Positions 1-7,939 of a stretch of 45,321 bases of DNA are shown here, one piece after another. Numbering within the stretch: the stretch's first letter is position 1; the number at the start of each line of letters is the position of its first letter. Under the pieces are notes generated by a model, which was given only the letters and a program-made list of their open reading frames with translations, was not told where the DNA came from and did not search any database. Both the position numbers and the translations under genes were made by a program. The stretch is taken from assembly GCA_035440755.1 (NCBI GenBank), contig DAORND010000014.1, forward strand, positions 1 to 45,321, written 5' to 3'. This stretch comes from Aquimonas sp002352135. GTDB taxonomy: Bacteria > Pseudomonadota > Gammaproteobacteria > Xanthomonadales > Xanthomonadaceae.

Positions 1-179
1 GCGCCCGCTTGAAACCACTGCGTCGGCGATTCATCGTGGTGTGCGGGCACGGCAAACTGTTGATTGGAGCGGGTCGTCTGCGCAGGGTTTTCGACTATCA
101 GCGTGCTCGCACACGCCGCCAACGACACGGCTGCGGCCATGATCATGGCGACGCGGACGGATTCTGCGGGCGTCTTCAT
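1..179 (-). CDS. Exported lipoprotein, N-terminal part only
   Basis: This short reading frame runs off the left edge of the window, so only about 59 residues are visible. It starts with a charged stretch, a hydrophobic core and a lipobox ending LAAC with the cysteine at residue 23, which is a signal for lipid attachment and export. After the cysteine comes a polar linker and then a segment ending in WFQAG. From memory, alkaline-phosphatase-superfamily lipoproteins of this group have a similar W-(F/Y)-x-x-G segment just before the catalytic domain, but that is a guess from very little sequence. It lies downstream of the EAL gene on the same strand, 68 bases away. The start was chosen because the frame opens directly into a good signal peptide; the ribosome binding site is weak. 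Confidence 0.5.
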   Translation of the reverse strand, partial: MKTPAESVRVAMIMAAAVSLAACASTLIVENPAQTTRSNQQFAVPAHHDESPTQWFQAG

Positions 180-247
180 CGGACTTACTCATCCAAGCGG
201 TCAGCGCATCAGAATAGTCCCTTCGCATGATGGTGGCATGTCAGCAA

Positions 248-1588
248 TCACCCGTTGCGATCGCGAACAAAGGCTTCGAACTCGGCCAGTGGCAAGGGGC
301 GACTGAACAGATAGCCCTGGAATCGCGCGCAGCCGTTCTCCGCCAAAAACGCGCGCTGCGCCTCGGTTTCCACACCTTCCGCGATGACCTGAAGGCCAAG
401 ACTTTGGCCCAAGGTAATGACCATCCGAACGATGGTGGCATCGTTCGGATCGGTCAGCACGTCGCGCACAAAGGTCTGGTCGATTTTCAGTTCATCCAAT
501 GGCAGTCGACGCAGGTAATTCAGCGACGAATAGCCGGTCCCGAAATCATCCAGCGACAAGCCGATGCCTGTTGACTTCAATGCGGACAGCGTGGCGATCA
601 CCTCATCCAGTTTGTCGACCAGCACGCTCTCGGTCAGCTCCAACGTCAACCGCTGCGGGCGCGCACCACTGGCCTGCAGTGTCGCCAACGCATCGGCAAC
701 AAATTCGGGATGACGAAACTCGCGCGCACTGACGTTGATCGCGACATGAATCGATTCCAGCACCGGTGAGGAAGCCCAATTCACGAGCTGGCGGCAGGTC
801 TCCCGCATCACCCACGCGCCGATGGCGTGGATGCTTCCATTCGCCTCCGCTTGCGGAATGAACTCGGCGGGACTGACCCAGCCTCGCTCCGGGTGGCGCC
901 AGCGCAACAACGCTTCTGCGCCGATGACGCGCCCATCTGCCTGCAGTTGGGGTTGGTAGAAAAGGACGAATTGCGACTCGGCCAAAGCGCGCTGGATGGC
1001 TTCCTCGGCCTCATCCTTTTCCGCAAAGTCGATCTGCAACAGGACCAGAACAACATAGAGCAGCGCGATGGCCGCTGCGTTGTTGATCCAGCCTCCGAAC
1101 ACACGGACATCATCACCAAGAGACATCACGCTCGGCACACCGAACTGGGTGCTCGCCAGGACAAGAAAGGTGGCAAAGCACAGGGCGGGTAGCCCATGTC
1201 GAAAGAACTTTGCCTCACCTCGGAAAATCAGGGTGGAGACGACGCCGAGTGCGAGCAAGTAGACATGCACCGAGCGTGGTGCGGCAGCCGAGGGAACATC
1301 CGCGAACAGAGCCAGGACAATCAAGACGAGCCACAGCCCGCCGATCAACAGCAGTCCCGCACTCAGTAGTGCACCACGCTTGGCACGCTGCATGACGGTC
1401 AAGGCCAGCAAAGCCATCAGCGCGTCGAATGCCACCAACATCCCGTGCCCACGCAAGGCAAAGAACACACCCCAGACAACCGCCATCAGAAGCAGTGCGC
1501 CAGAACCCGTCCACAGCATCAGTCGAACCCGTCTGCGGTGTGCGCTGGAAAGTGTGTCTGTTCCGCGAAGGCGCATCTCGAAAGACAT
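248..1588 (-). CDS. Membrane EAL-domain cyclic-di-GMP phosphodiesterase
   Basis: A 446-residue protein with about six hydrophobic segments in its first 185 residues (roughly 23-45, 52-67, 72-95, 107-122, 133-146 and 166-185) followed by an EAL domain. The signature is EALLRW at 225-230, and the domain also holds the INVSA asparagine, ELTES, the DDFGTGYSSL double aspartate, the KID lysine, and AEGVE. These are the metal and substrate residues of active EAL enzymes, so hydrolysis of cyclic di-GMP to pGpG at the inner membrane is the expected activity. There is no GGDEF domain. The N-terminal membrane part is probably an uncharacterised sensor. I place the start at the ATG at 1588 because GAGGAA lies upstream of it; a longer frame reaches 1669 but would crowd the divergent gene at 1701. 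Confidence 0.85.
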   Translation of the reverse strand: MSFEMRLRGTDTLSSAHRRRVRLMLWTGSGALLLMAVVWGVFFALRGHGMLVAFDALMALLALTVMQRAKRGALLSAGLLLIGGLWLVLIVLALFADVPSAAAPRSVHVYLLALGVVSTLIFRGEAKFFRHGLPALCFATFLVLASTQFGVPSVMSLGDDVRVFGGWINNAAAIALLYVVLVLLQIDFAEKDEAEEAIQRALAESQFVLFYQPQLQADGRVIGAEALLRWRHPERGWVSPAEFIPQAEANGSIHAIGAWVMRETCRQLVNWASSPVLESIHVAINVSAREFRHPEFVADALATLQASGARPQRLTLELTESVLVDKLDEVIATLSALKSTGIGLSLDDFGTGYSSLNYLRRLPLDELKIDQTFVRDVLTDPNDATIVRMVITLGQSLGLQVIAEGVETEAQRAFLAENGCARFQGYLFSRPLPLAEFEAFVRDRNG

Positions 1589-1700
1589 GGACGGGTCCGG
1601 TTCCTCACCGCTCTGACAGAACGCACGATAACGTACTGCGGAGCGAGAAATAGCGCACGAAGCTATCATTCCGCGCTTTCACTTGAACCGAGAGCCAGCC

Positions 1701-1952
1701 ATGACCGACACCCTGCCCGATCGTCTCAGCACCGACCCACGCAGCAAGTTCTATAACGCCGAGCTACTACAACGCGGCATCGGCATCCGCTTCCGCGGCG
1801 AAGAAAAAACCAATGTCGAGGAATACTGCATCAGCGAAGGTTGGGTCCGCCTGCCCGTGGGCAAGGCGCTGGATCGACGCGGACAACCGATGACCATCAA
1901 GGTCAAAGGGGAAGTCGTTGCCTGGCTACTTGATTCGACTCCGTCGGACTAA
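1701..1952 (+). CDS. DUF3297 family small protein
   Basis: An 83-residue protein that I recognise as the DUF3297 family. Its hallmarks are an N-terminal DRLSTDPRS segment, a central GIGIRF-x-G-x-E-(K/R)-TNVEEYCISEGW block and a basic, beta-rich C-terminal half. The length is normal for the family. The molecular function is not known to me; there is no signal peptide or membrane segment, so it is probably cytosolic. A longer in-frame ATG exists at 1683, but the family starts at the MTD form used here. It is divergent from the EAL gene and convergent with the chemotaxis receptor, so it is probably a single-gene transcript. Confidence 0.75.
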   Translation: MTDTLPDRLSTDPRSKFYNAELLQRGIGIRFRGEEKTNVEEYCISEGWVRLPVGKALDRRGQPMTIKVKGEVVAWLLDSTPSD

Positions 1953-2036
1953 TGCCGAGGGAGATCGGGATTGCAGGTCGCACAATCCTCACGACACGGA
2001 CACCAAACGTCCTGCGTGCGCGGGCAACCCTCTGCG

Positions 2037-4150
2037 TTACAGACGGAAACGCGCGACTTCAGCGGCTAGCGCCGTAGCCTGTTCCTCGAGTGAGCGGGCC
2101 GCAGCCGACGCCTCTTCGACTAGCGCCGCGTTCTGCTGGGTCGCCTGGTCCAGATGCATCACGGTGTTGTTGACCTGAACGATGCCGGCGGCCTGCTCGC
2201 GGGTGGCTGCCGAGATGTCGCCCATGATCGCACTCACGCGATCCACGCTGCTCAAGATGCCCGCCATCGTGCGACCGGTTTCGTCCACGACTTCGGCACC
2301 GCGATGCGCACGCTCGACCGATTCGGCGATCAGATGTTTGATCTCGCGCGCCGCCGTGGCGGAACGTTGTGCCAGCGAGCGCACTTCGGATGCCACCACA
2401 GCAAATCCACGTCCCTGTTCTCCGGCGCGCGCGGCTTCAACTGCCGCATTCAAGGCCAGGATATTGGTCTGGAAGGCGATGCCATCGATCACGCCGATGA
2501 TGTCTTCGATGCGTCGCGATGATGCATCGATTTCACCCATCGTCGTGACGACCTGTTGCACCAGACTTTCGCCCTTCTGCACCACCTGAGCGGCGCTCTG
2601 TGCCAGTTGATTCGCCTCACCGGCGTGTTCGGTGTTGTGCTGCACCGTCGCCGTCAACTCTTCCATGCTGCTGGCCGTTTCTTCCAGCTCGGCAGCCTGT
2701 TGCTCGGTGCGATTGGCGAGATCGGTATTGCCCGCCGAAATCTCGCGCGCAGCCACATGAATGGACTCTACCGCCGTCTTGATTACACGCATCATCCCAG
2801 CGAGTTGCTCAACGGTCGCATTGGTGGCGTCCTTCATTTCTCCGAAGCGCCCATGCAGATCGGCATCGATGCGATGGGTCAGGTCGCCCTTGGCCAGCGC
2901 CGTCAGCACCTCGGTGACCGCGCTCAAACTGCGCTCAGTCGTATCCAGCAGTTCATTCAAGCCATTGCCGAGTGTCACGACGAACTGATTCTTGCCGAGC
3001 GTATCGACCCGCGCACTGAAATCGCCTCTTCCCGCCGCCTGCACGAGGTCGGAAACCATCCGCTCCACGGCCACGTCGTCGGTACGGTCACGCCATTCGG
3101 TCACCAGACCGATGCGTTCGTGGTCGTCATCCAAGACGGGATTGACCACCAGATCAATGGTTCGCCCTCCGACGTGCAGCACTGTCTTGTGCGTGCGGTC
3201 CAGCGTCGCCAGCAGCTTGCGCTGATGCTCGGGATGGCGATGGAAGTGGTCGATGTTCTTGCCCAGCACATGATCGGCATCGAAGTGCGGCATCTCTTTG
3301 CGCAAGTCGGCTTCGGCGTGCTTGAGCATTTGCTGGATCGACGAATTGGCGTAAACGATGTTCAGGTCATGGTCGGTGACCATCACGTTGGTCGCCGCCA
3401 CGTCCAATGCCTGTTTGATACGCAATGAGCTTTCAGCAATGCGCTTGTGCTCCTGCACCTCGAAGCCAAGGCGAATCTGCATCGACTTCAGACCCAACAA
3501 CACCGCACCCACTTCGTCGTTGCGGTCAATGGCGATGTTCTGCTGATAGTCCCCGCTGCCGATGGCCCTGAACTGGTGCTCGGCGTCCTTCAGTCTTGAG
3601 CCGATATCGTCTGCGAGCCACCAGGCGCTGTAGAACGACGCCACCAAGCCCGCGACGAAAATGGTCCATCGGGTACTCGCGGCCACTTCCGCCTGGGTCA
3701 TCCACATCATGCAAAGCGCGAACACGCCCACCCCGGCAGCGGACATCAACAGGCGCTGCATCAGGCTCATCCGCCACAAGGGGTTGTACCGTACGTTCAT
3801 CCCGAGACGCTTTACGGCGCCCTGTTGCACCACCAGCCCCATCGCTCGCCCGGCACGAATGGCTGCGTACTGTCGTTCTGCCTCCGCGATCCGCTCGCGG
3901 CTGGCCTTGCGCCGCACCGACATGTAACCGGCAACCTTGCCCTGCTCGAACACGGGTGTGGCATGCGCCTCCACCCAGTAATGATCACCATTCTTGCAGC
4001 GATTCTTGACCATGCCGACCCAGGGCCGACCCGCCTTCAAGGTCGCCCACATATCGGCGAACGCGGCCTCCGGCATGTCCGGGTGGCGAATGATGTTGTG
4101 CGGCTGACCGAGGAGCTCGGCCTCGGTGAACCCGCTGATCAGCAGAAAAT
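2037..4150 (-). CDS. PAS-containing methyl-accepting chemotaxis protein, 5' end lost in gap
   Basis: About 703 residues are visible; the N-terminus lies in the run of N. The first visible residues (FLLISGFTEAELLGQ, then HNIIRHPDMPE) are the front of an Aer-type PAS domain. Next come two adjacent hydrophobic segments, a HAMP-like region, a second PAS domain (around NVMVTDHDLNIVYAN), another HAMP-like stretch and a full receptor signalling domain with the highly conserved hairpin tip that includes AFQTNILALNAAVEAARAGE and GRGFAVVA. It should drive the CheA/CheW complex, and the Aer-like PAS suggests energy or redox taxis, though flavin binding cannot be confirmed. It follows cheW on the same strand, which supports one operon. 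The frame continues open into the gap, so the first ATG at 4076 is internal and not the true start. Confidence 0.88.
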
Positions 4151-4250
4151 NNNNNNNNNNNNNNNNNNNNNNNNNNNNNNNNNNNNNNNNNNNNNNNNNN
4201 NNNNNNNNNNNNNNNNNNNNNNNNNNNNNNNNNNNNNNNNNNNNNNNNNN
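4151..4250. other. Assembly gap of 100 N
   Basis: Exactly 100 undetermined bases. They separate the 3' part of cheW from the 5' part of the chemotaxis receptor gene, both on the minus strand. CheW still lacks about 45 C-terminal residues and the receptor about 35 N-terminal ones, which needs more than 200 bases. The number 100 is therefore probably a placeholder for a gap of unknown size. Confidence 0.95.
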
Positions 4251-4624
4251 TCGGTGGTCAGTCCGATCACGTCGGACACGCTGTCGACCACGATGCCAAC
4301 CACGCGTTTGTCGACGTTGAGGATGATCATCACCGTGAAACTGTCGTACTCGGCTTTGGCCAGTTTGAACTTCAGCCGCATGTCGACCACCGGGACGATG
4401 GTGCCGCGCAGATTGATCACGCCCTTGATGTAGTCCGGCGTGTCGGGAATCCGGGTGACAGTGTCATAACCGCGAATCTCCTGCACTTTCAGGATATCGA
4501 CACCGAACTCTTCTTCGCCCAGCGTGAAGGTCAGAAACTCGCTGACCTGGGCTCCAGCCTTGTTGCGCTCGGCATCCACGCCCACTTGGGCGCCACCGAA
4601 AATGTTCTGTGCAGGTGTGCTCAT
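4251..4624 (-). CDS. cheW: Chemotaxis coupling protein CheW, 3' end lost in gap
   Basis: The visible 124 residues contain the CheW SH3-like fold from its start: EFLTFTLGEEEFGVDILKVQEI, then the PDYIKGVINLRG block followed by a TIVPVVD strand, and VGIVVDSVSDVIGL. CheW links receptors to the kinase CheA at the inner membrane. The family is usually about 160-170 residues, so the last quarter lies in the N run. The start at 4624 has GGAGAG just upstream; a longer frame to 4672 adds an unlikely leader. It is directly upstream of the PAS-containing receptor, so the two probably act together. Confidence 0.88.
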
Positions 4625-4833
4625 CGATGCTCTCCGTGGAATCACCGGATTCGCCGAGACTGCGAATACCAAGGATGTTCACGGCTGCTGAGGCAATCCG
4701 CGTGCCACGCAGGAAGACGGATTCGTGGCTGCTGCACCGCAGCGCGCGTCGTCCCGACGTTTGACCAGCAACGACGGACCGTCCAATGACCCGAGGAGCG
4801 GGCGAAAGCCGCTTGGGCGAACCCACGCCGGGC

Positions 4834-4853
4834 GCGCGGGCCAGGGCCCGCGC
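4834..4853 (-). terminator. GC hairpin after rapA, possible terminator
   Basis: A near-perfect GC inverted repeat (GCGCGGGCC against GGCCCGCGC, two bases between) lies 12 bases beyond the rapA stop. There is no T-run after it, so it may instead slow polymerase or protect the 3' end. The rest of 4625-4865 shows no gene that I can support. Confidence 0.25.
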
Positions 4854-4865
4854 GACGATTCCGCC

Positions 4866-7715
4866 CTACTGGCTGCGCAGCGCCATGAAATCGGGGCTGA
4901 CGATCAAGCGCAGAGCATCCAGGCGTGGGCGAGCCTGGGGCAGAGCGGCCAGCAAGGCTGCCCGTTCGTCCTGCAGTCCGCTGATCTCCTCCTCGCGAAC
5001 CGCCGGATTGACCTTGGCCAACCGCTGCAAGCGGTCGATTTCACCATCCAGCAGTGCCTCGGCCTGACCCAGCGCCAGCTCGATGCGCTCCCGACTTTGG
5101 TTCTCGGCATCGGCCTGGGTCTTGTCCAGCATCGGCGGCAACAGGGCGGCAAGAATCTTGCGATGTTTGCTCAAGTCCAGCGTGCGGTCGCCCGCCGACC
5201 GCACCGCACGTGCGGAAGGCAGGAAGTCATTGCGCAGACTCAGTCGGGTGTCGACCACGCTGGACAAGGGCAAGGGCGGCAGGAAGCGTTCGATATGCAA
5301 GCCCTGCGCAGCAACGCATTCGAGCACATAGACGGCTTCCAGCAGCACGCTGCGGGGTGGCAGGCTGTCATCCACCAGCGCGCAGGCATTGCCCGTTTCC
5401 GACGACAGCAACAAGGCTTCCGCATCCAGCAGCATCGGATGGTCGGCGCGCAGGTACAGCAGATCGTCACGTGCCAAAGCCCGCGTCCGACTGAACGTCG
5501 CCTGCCTTGGGCCGCCTTTCATATCCTCGAATGCGTCCAAGGTGACGTACTCGGGATCGAGCAGCACGATCTCATTGCCCAGCGGCTCATTGTGAATGCC
5601 GAACTGTTCCAGCAATCGTAGTGGGTAGTCCTCGATGCCCGCCGCGATGTCATCCAGCGCCAGCGCCTGTTGCAAACGTCCGGCACCGGCGCCGCGCTGA
5701 CTGGCCAGCTCCAGCAAACGGTCACGACCTTTGTGAATGCGTTCGCTCAGTTCGGCGTGGTCGCGTTGCGACTGCGCCAGCAACTCGTCGAGCGCCGCCT
5801 CGTTGGGCGACTGCGCCAGTTCCTGCAAACCGGGACCAAAGCGACGCAGCAACTCGCGGCCATCGGCGCAGACCTGGCGGAAGGCATCCAGGCCATCGGC
5901 ATACCAGCGCAGCAGCGACTCCTGCGCACTGCCGCGCAGTGCACAGGCATGCAGATGCACATCGCCCTTCTGGCCAATACGGTCCAAACGCCCGATACGC
6001 TGCTCCAGCATGTCGGGGTCCAAAGGCAGATCCCAGAAGATCAGATGCTGTGCAAACTGGAAGTTGCGTCCTTCCGCGCCCACTTCGGAGGAAATCAGCA
6101 AACGCGCGCCTTCCGGGTCGGCGAAATACGCCGCCGCACGATCACGCTGCAGCAGGTTCAAGTCTTCGTGGAAGCGCGCGACCGCAATACCGCTGCGCAC
6201 CCGCAAGGCGTCTTCCAGTGCCTGCACCTTGGCCCGCGAGCGACACAGCAGCAGCGCCTTGGCGGGCGCGATCTGCTCCAACGTCGCCAGCAACCATTCG
6301 AAACGCGGATCGTGGGTGTAGTCATGCTCGGGCTCGACATGACCCGCGACACCGAGATCGGCCAGCGCCTCAGCACGCAGGCGGCCCAGCAGGGCGGGAT
6401 CGCCTTGCTTGTCGTTGAGATATTCGACATGCGGCACACGCAATGGAAACCCGCCGACCGCAGCGCGTCGATTGCGCACCATCACGCGCCCGGTGCCATG
6501 CCGATCAATCAGCGACTCGACCAGCCGCCAGCCAGCGGCCTTGTCGCCAGACTGGATCGCCGCCAGCGACTTCGCCAGCACTTCAGGCTCGCTGGCGAAC
6601 AGTTCATCGAGCAGTTGCGTCCCTGCCGCGTCCGGCGCTTGTCCCTCAAGCAGAGCATCGGTGATCGAAGACAAGGCCAGATGTCGCTCGGACTCGGCGG
6701 TGAAGTGTTCCAGATTGTCGTAGCGGGCGGGATCGAGCAGGCGCAGCCGCGCAAAGTGACCGCTGCGCCCCAATTGTTCCGGCGTCGCGGTGAGCAGGAT
6801 GACGCCGGGAACTCGCGCTGCCAACGCTTCGACCAGCGCGTATTCGCGCGAGGGGGATTCCGGGCTCCAAGCCAGATGATGCGCTTCATCGACCACCAGC
6901 AAATCCCAGCCCGCTTCCAGCAGTTGGGCGGCACGCTTCTTGTCGCGCGCGAGCCAATCCACGGCGGCGATCACACATTGCTCGTCTTCGAAAGGATTGG
7001 CCGTCGTATCGACTTCCGTGATCGCTTCGCAGCGCTCCTCGTCGTACAGGGCGAAACGCAGGTTGAAACGCCGCAACAACTCCACAAACCACTGATGGGT
7101 CAAGCTTTCCGGGGTAAGAATCAGAACCCGCTTGGCGCGCCCGGTGGCGAGCTGCTGCGCGGTGATCATGGCCGCTTCGATGGTCTTGCCAAGACCCACT
7201 TCATCGGCCAGCAGCAAGCGCGGTTGACGGCGTTCGACCGCCAGTTCGGCAACCCGCAACTGATGCGGAATCAAGTCGATCCGCGCGCCCAACACACCCC
7301 AGCCCGGATGTCGCTGCGCTTCAGCGCGTCGCCGCAGCACTTCACGGCGCAGTTCAAACTGCGGATTGCGGTCAACGCGCCCGCCCAGCAAACGCGCATC
7401 CGCTTGCGACACCGGTTGCTCGGCATCCAGCACGCCTTCGTGCAGGGTTTTCCCGGCAACGCCGTAGAGATACAGGCCATCCTGAAGAGTGACCGACTCC
7501 ACCACGTGGTCGACCCCGTCGGCGCGCAGCTTCTCGCCAACCCGGAACTCGGCGCGGGTCAACGGCGCGGTATCCATCGCATACTGGCGAACCACGCCAC
7601 TTCCGGTGAAAACGATCTGCACGCTGCGGCCAATCAGGCGCATCACCGTGCCCAGGCCGAGCTCGGGCTCGGCAGTCGACAGCCAGCGCTGTCCGGGAAC
7701 AAAGAGGGAATTCAT
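4866..7715 (-). CDS. rapA: RNA polymerase-associated ATPase RapA (SWI2/SNF2 family)
   Basis: A 949-residue protein, close to the 968 of E. coli RapA. The N-terminal segment (MNSLFVPGQRW, then tudor-like strands) is typical of RapA. The ATPase core shows motif I DEVGLGKT with its lysine near 177, motif II DEAHH, motif III LTATPEQ, and motifs V-VI SSEVGAEGRNFQ and EQRIGRLDRIGQ. A long C-terminal RapA-specific region follows. RapA binds RNA polymerase and helps recycle it after termination. The ATG at 7715 matches the family start. The gene stands alone on the minus strand and is divergent from the kinase gene, with 224 bases between. All helicase motifs look intact. Confidence 0.95.
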   Translation of the reverse strand: MNSLFVPGQRWLSTAEPELGLGTVMRLIGRSVQIVFTGSGVVRQYAMDTAPLTRAEFRVGEKLRADGVDHVVESVTLQDGLYLYGVAGKTLHEGVLDAEQPVSQADARLLGGRVDRNPQFELRREVLRRRAEAQRHPGWGVLGARIDLIPHQLRVAELAVERRQPRLLLADEVGLGKTIEAAMITAQQLATGRAKRVLILTPESLTHQWFVELLRRFNLRFALYDEERCEAITEVDTTANPFEDEQCVIAAVDWLARDKKRAAQLLEAGWDLLVVDEAHHLAWSPESPSREYALVEALAARVPGVILLTATPEQLGRSGHFARLRLLDPARYDNLEHFTAESERHLALSSITDALLEGQAPDAAGTQLLDELFASEPEVLAKSLAAIQSGDKAAGWRLVESLIDRHGTGRVMVRNRRAAVGGFPLRVPHVEYLNDKQGDPALLGRLRAEALADLGVAGHVEPEHDYTHDPRFEWLLATLEQIAPAKALLLCRSRAKVQALEDALRVRSGIAVARFHEDLNLLQRDRAAAYFADPEGARLLISSEVGAEGRNFQFAQHLIFWDLPLDPDMLEQRIGRLDRIGQKGDVHLHACALRGSAQESLLRWYADGLDAFRQVCADGRELLRRFGPGLQELAQSPNEAALDELLAQSQRDHAELSERIHKGRDRLLELASQRGAGAGRLQQALALDDIAAGIEDYPLRLLEQFGIHNEPLGNEIVLLDPEYVTLDAFEDMKGGPRQATFSRTRALARDDLLYLRADHPMLLDAEALLLSSETGNACALVDDSLPPRSVLLEAVYVLECVAAQGLHIERFLPPLPLSSVVDTRLSLRNDFLPSARAVRSAGDRTLDLSKHRKILAALLPPMLDKTQADAENQSRERIELALGQAEALLDGEIDRLQRLAKVNPAVREEEISGLQDERAALLAALPQARPRLDALRLIVSPDFMALRSQ

Positions 7716-7889
7716 CGCTGCATTTTACGTTGCGTCGCGCGCAGTGGCGAAACTCTTCTCTGCCCGCAGCAGCTGTCCAGATACAGATAGAGATAAGACA
7801 CTGGCCCGCGTCGCGATCCGAGCATGGGTCGGCGTGCAGACGCATTTTCACAAGCGTGAGCCAATCGACCGCTGGATGGCCTTGAACGG

Positions 7890-7914
7890 TTTACACTTTG
7901 GAACATTTTGTAAA
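7890..7914. promoter_or_regulatory. Inverted repeat upstream of kinase gene, possible operator
   Basis: TTTACA at 7890-7895 and its exact complement TGTAAA at 7909-7914 are 13 bases apart, ending 25 bases before the kinase GTG. A TTGAAC hexamer at 7882-7887 could be a -35 element but no good -10 follows. In the rest of the 7716-7939 intergenic region I see only three loose tandem GATA-type hexamers near 7790-7808. The repeat could bind a dimeric regulator; this is inferred from symmetry only. Confidence 0.3.
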
Positions 7915-7939
7915 GATTCCGGCAACTGCAGGGTGGGCA

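Noticed and set aside
5670..7790. A 706-codon plus-strand open frame opposite rapA
   Set aside because: It is antisense to the intact RapA gene and has no recognisable domain. Long antisense frames are common in GC-rich DNA with strong third-position bias.
7788..7808. Three loose GATA-type hexamers in tandem upstream of rapA
   Set aside because: They are imperfect and short; I cannot distinguish them from chance or link them to a known site.
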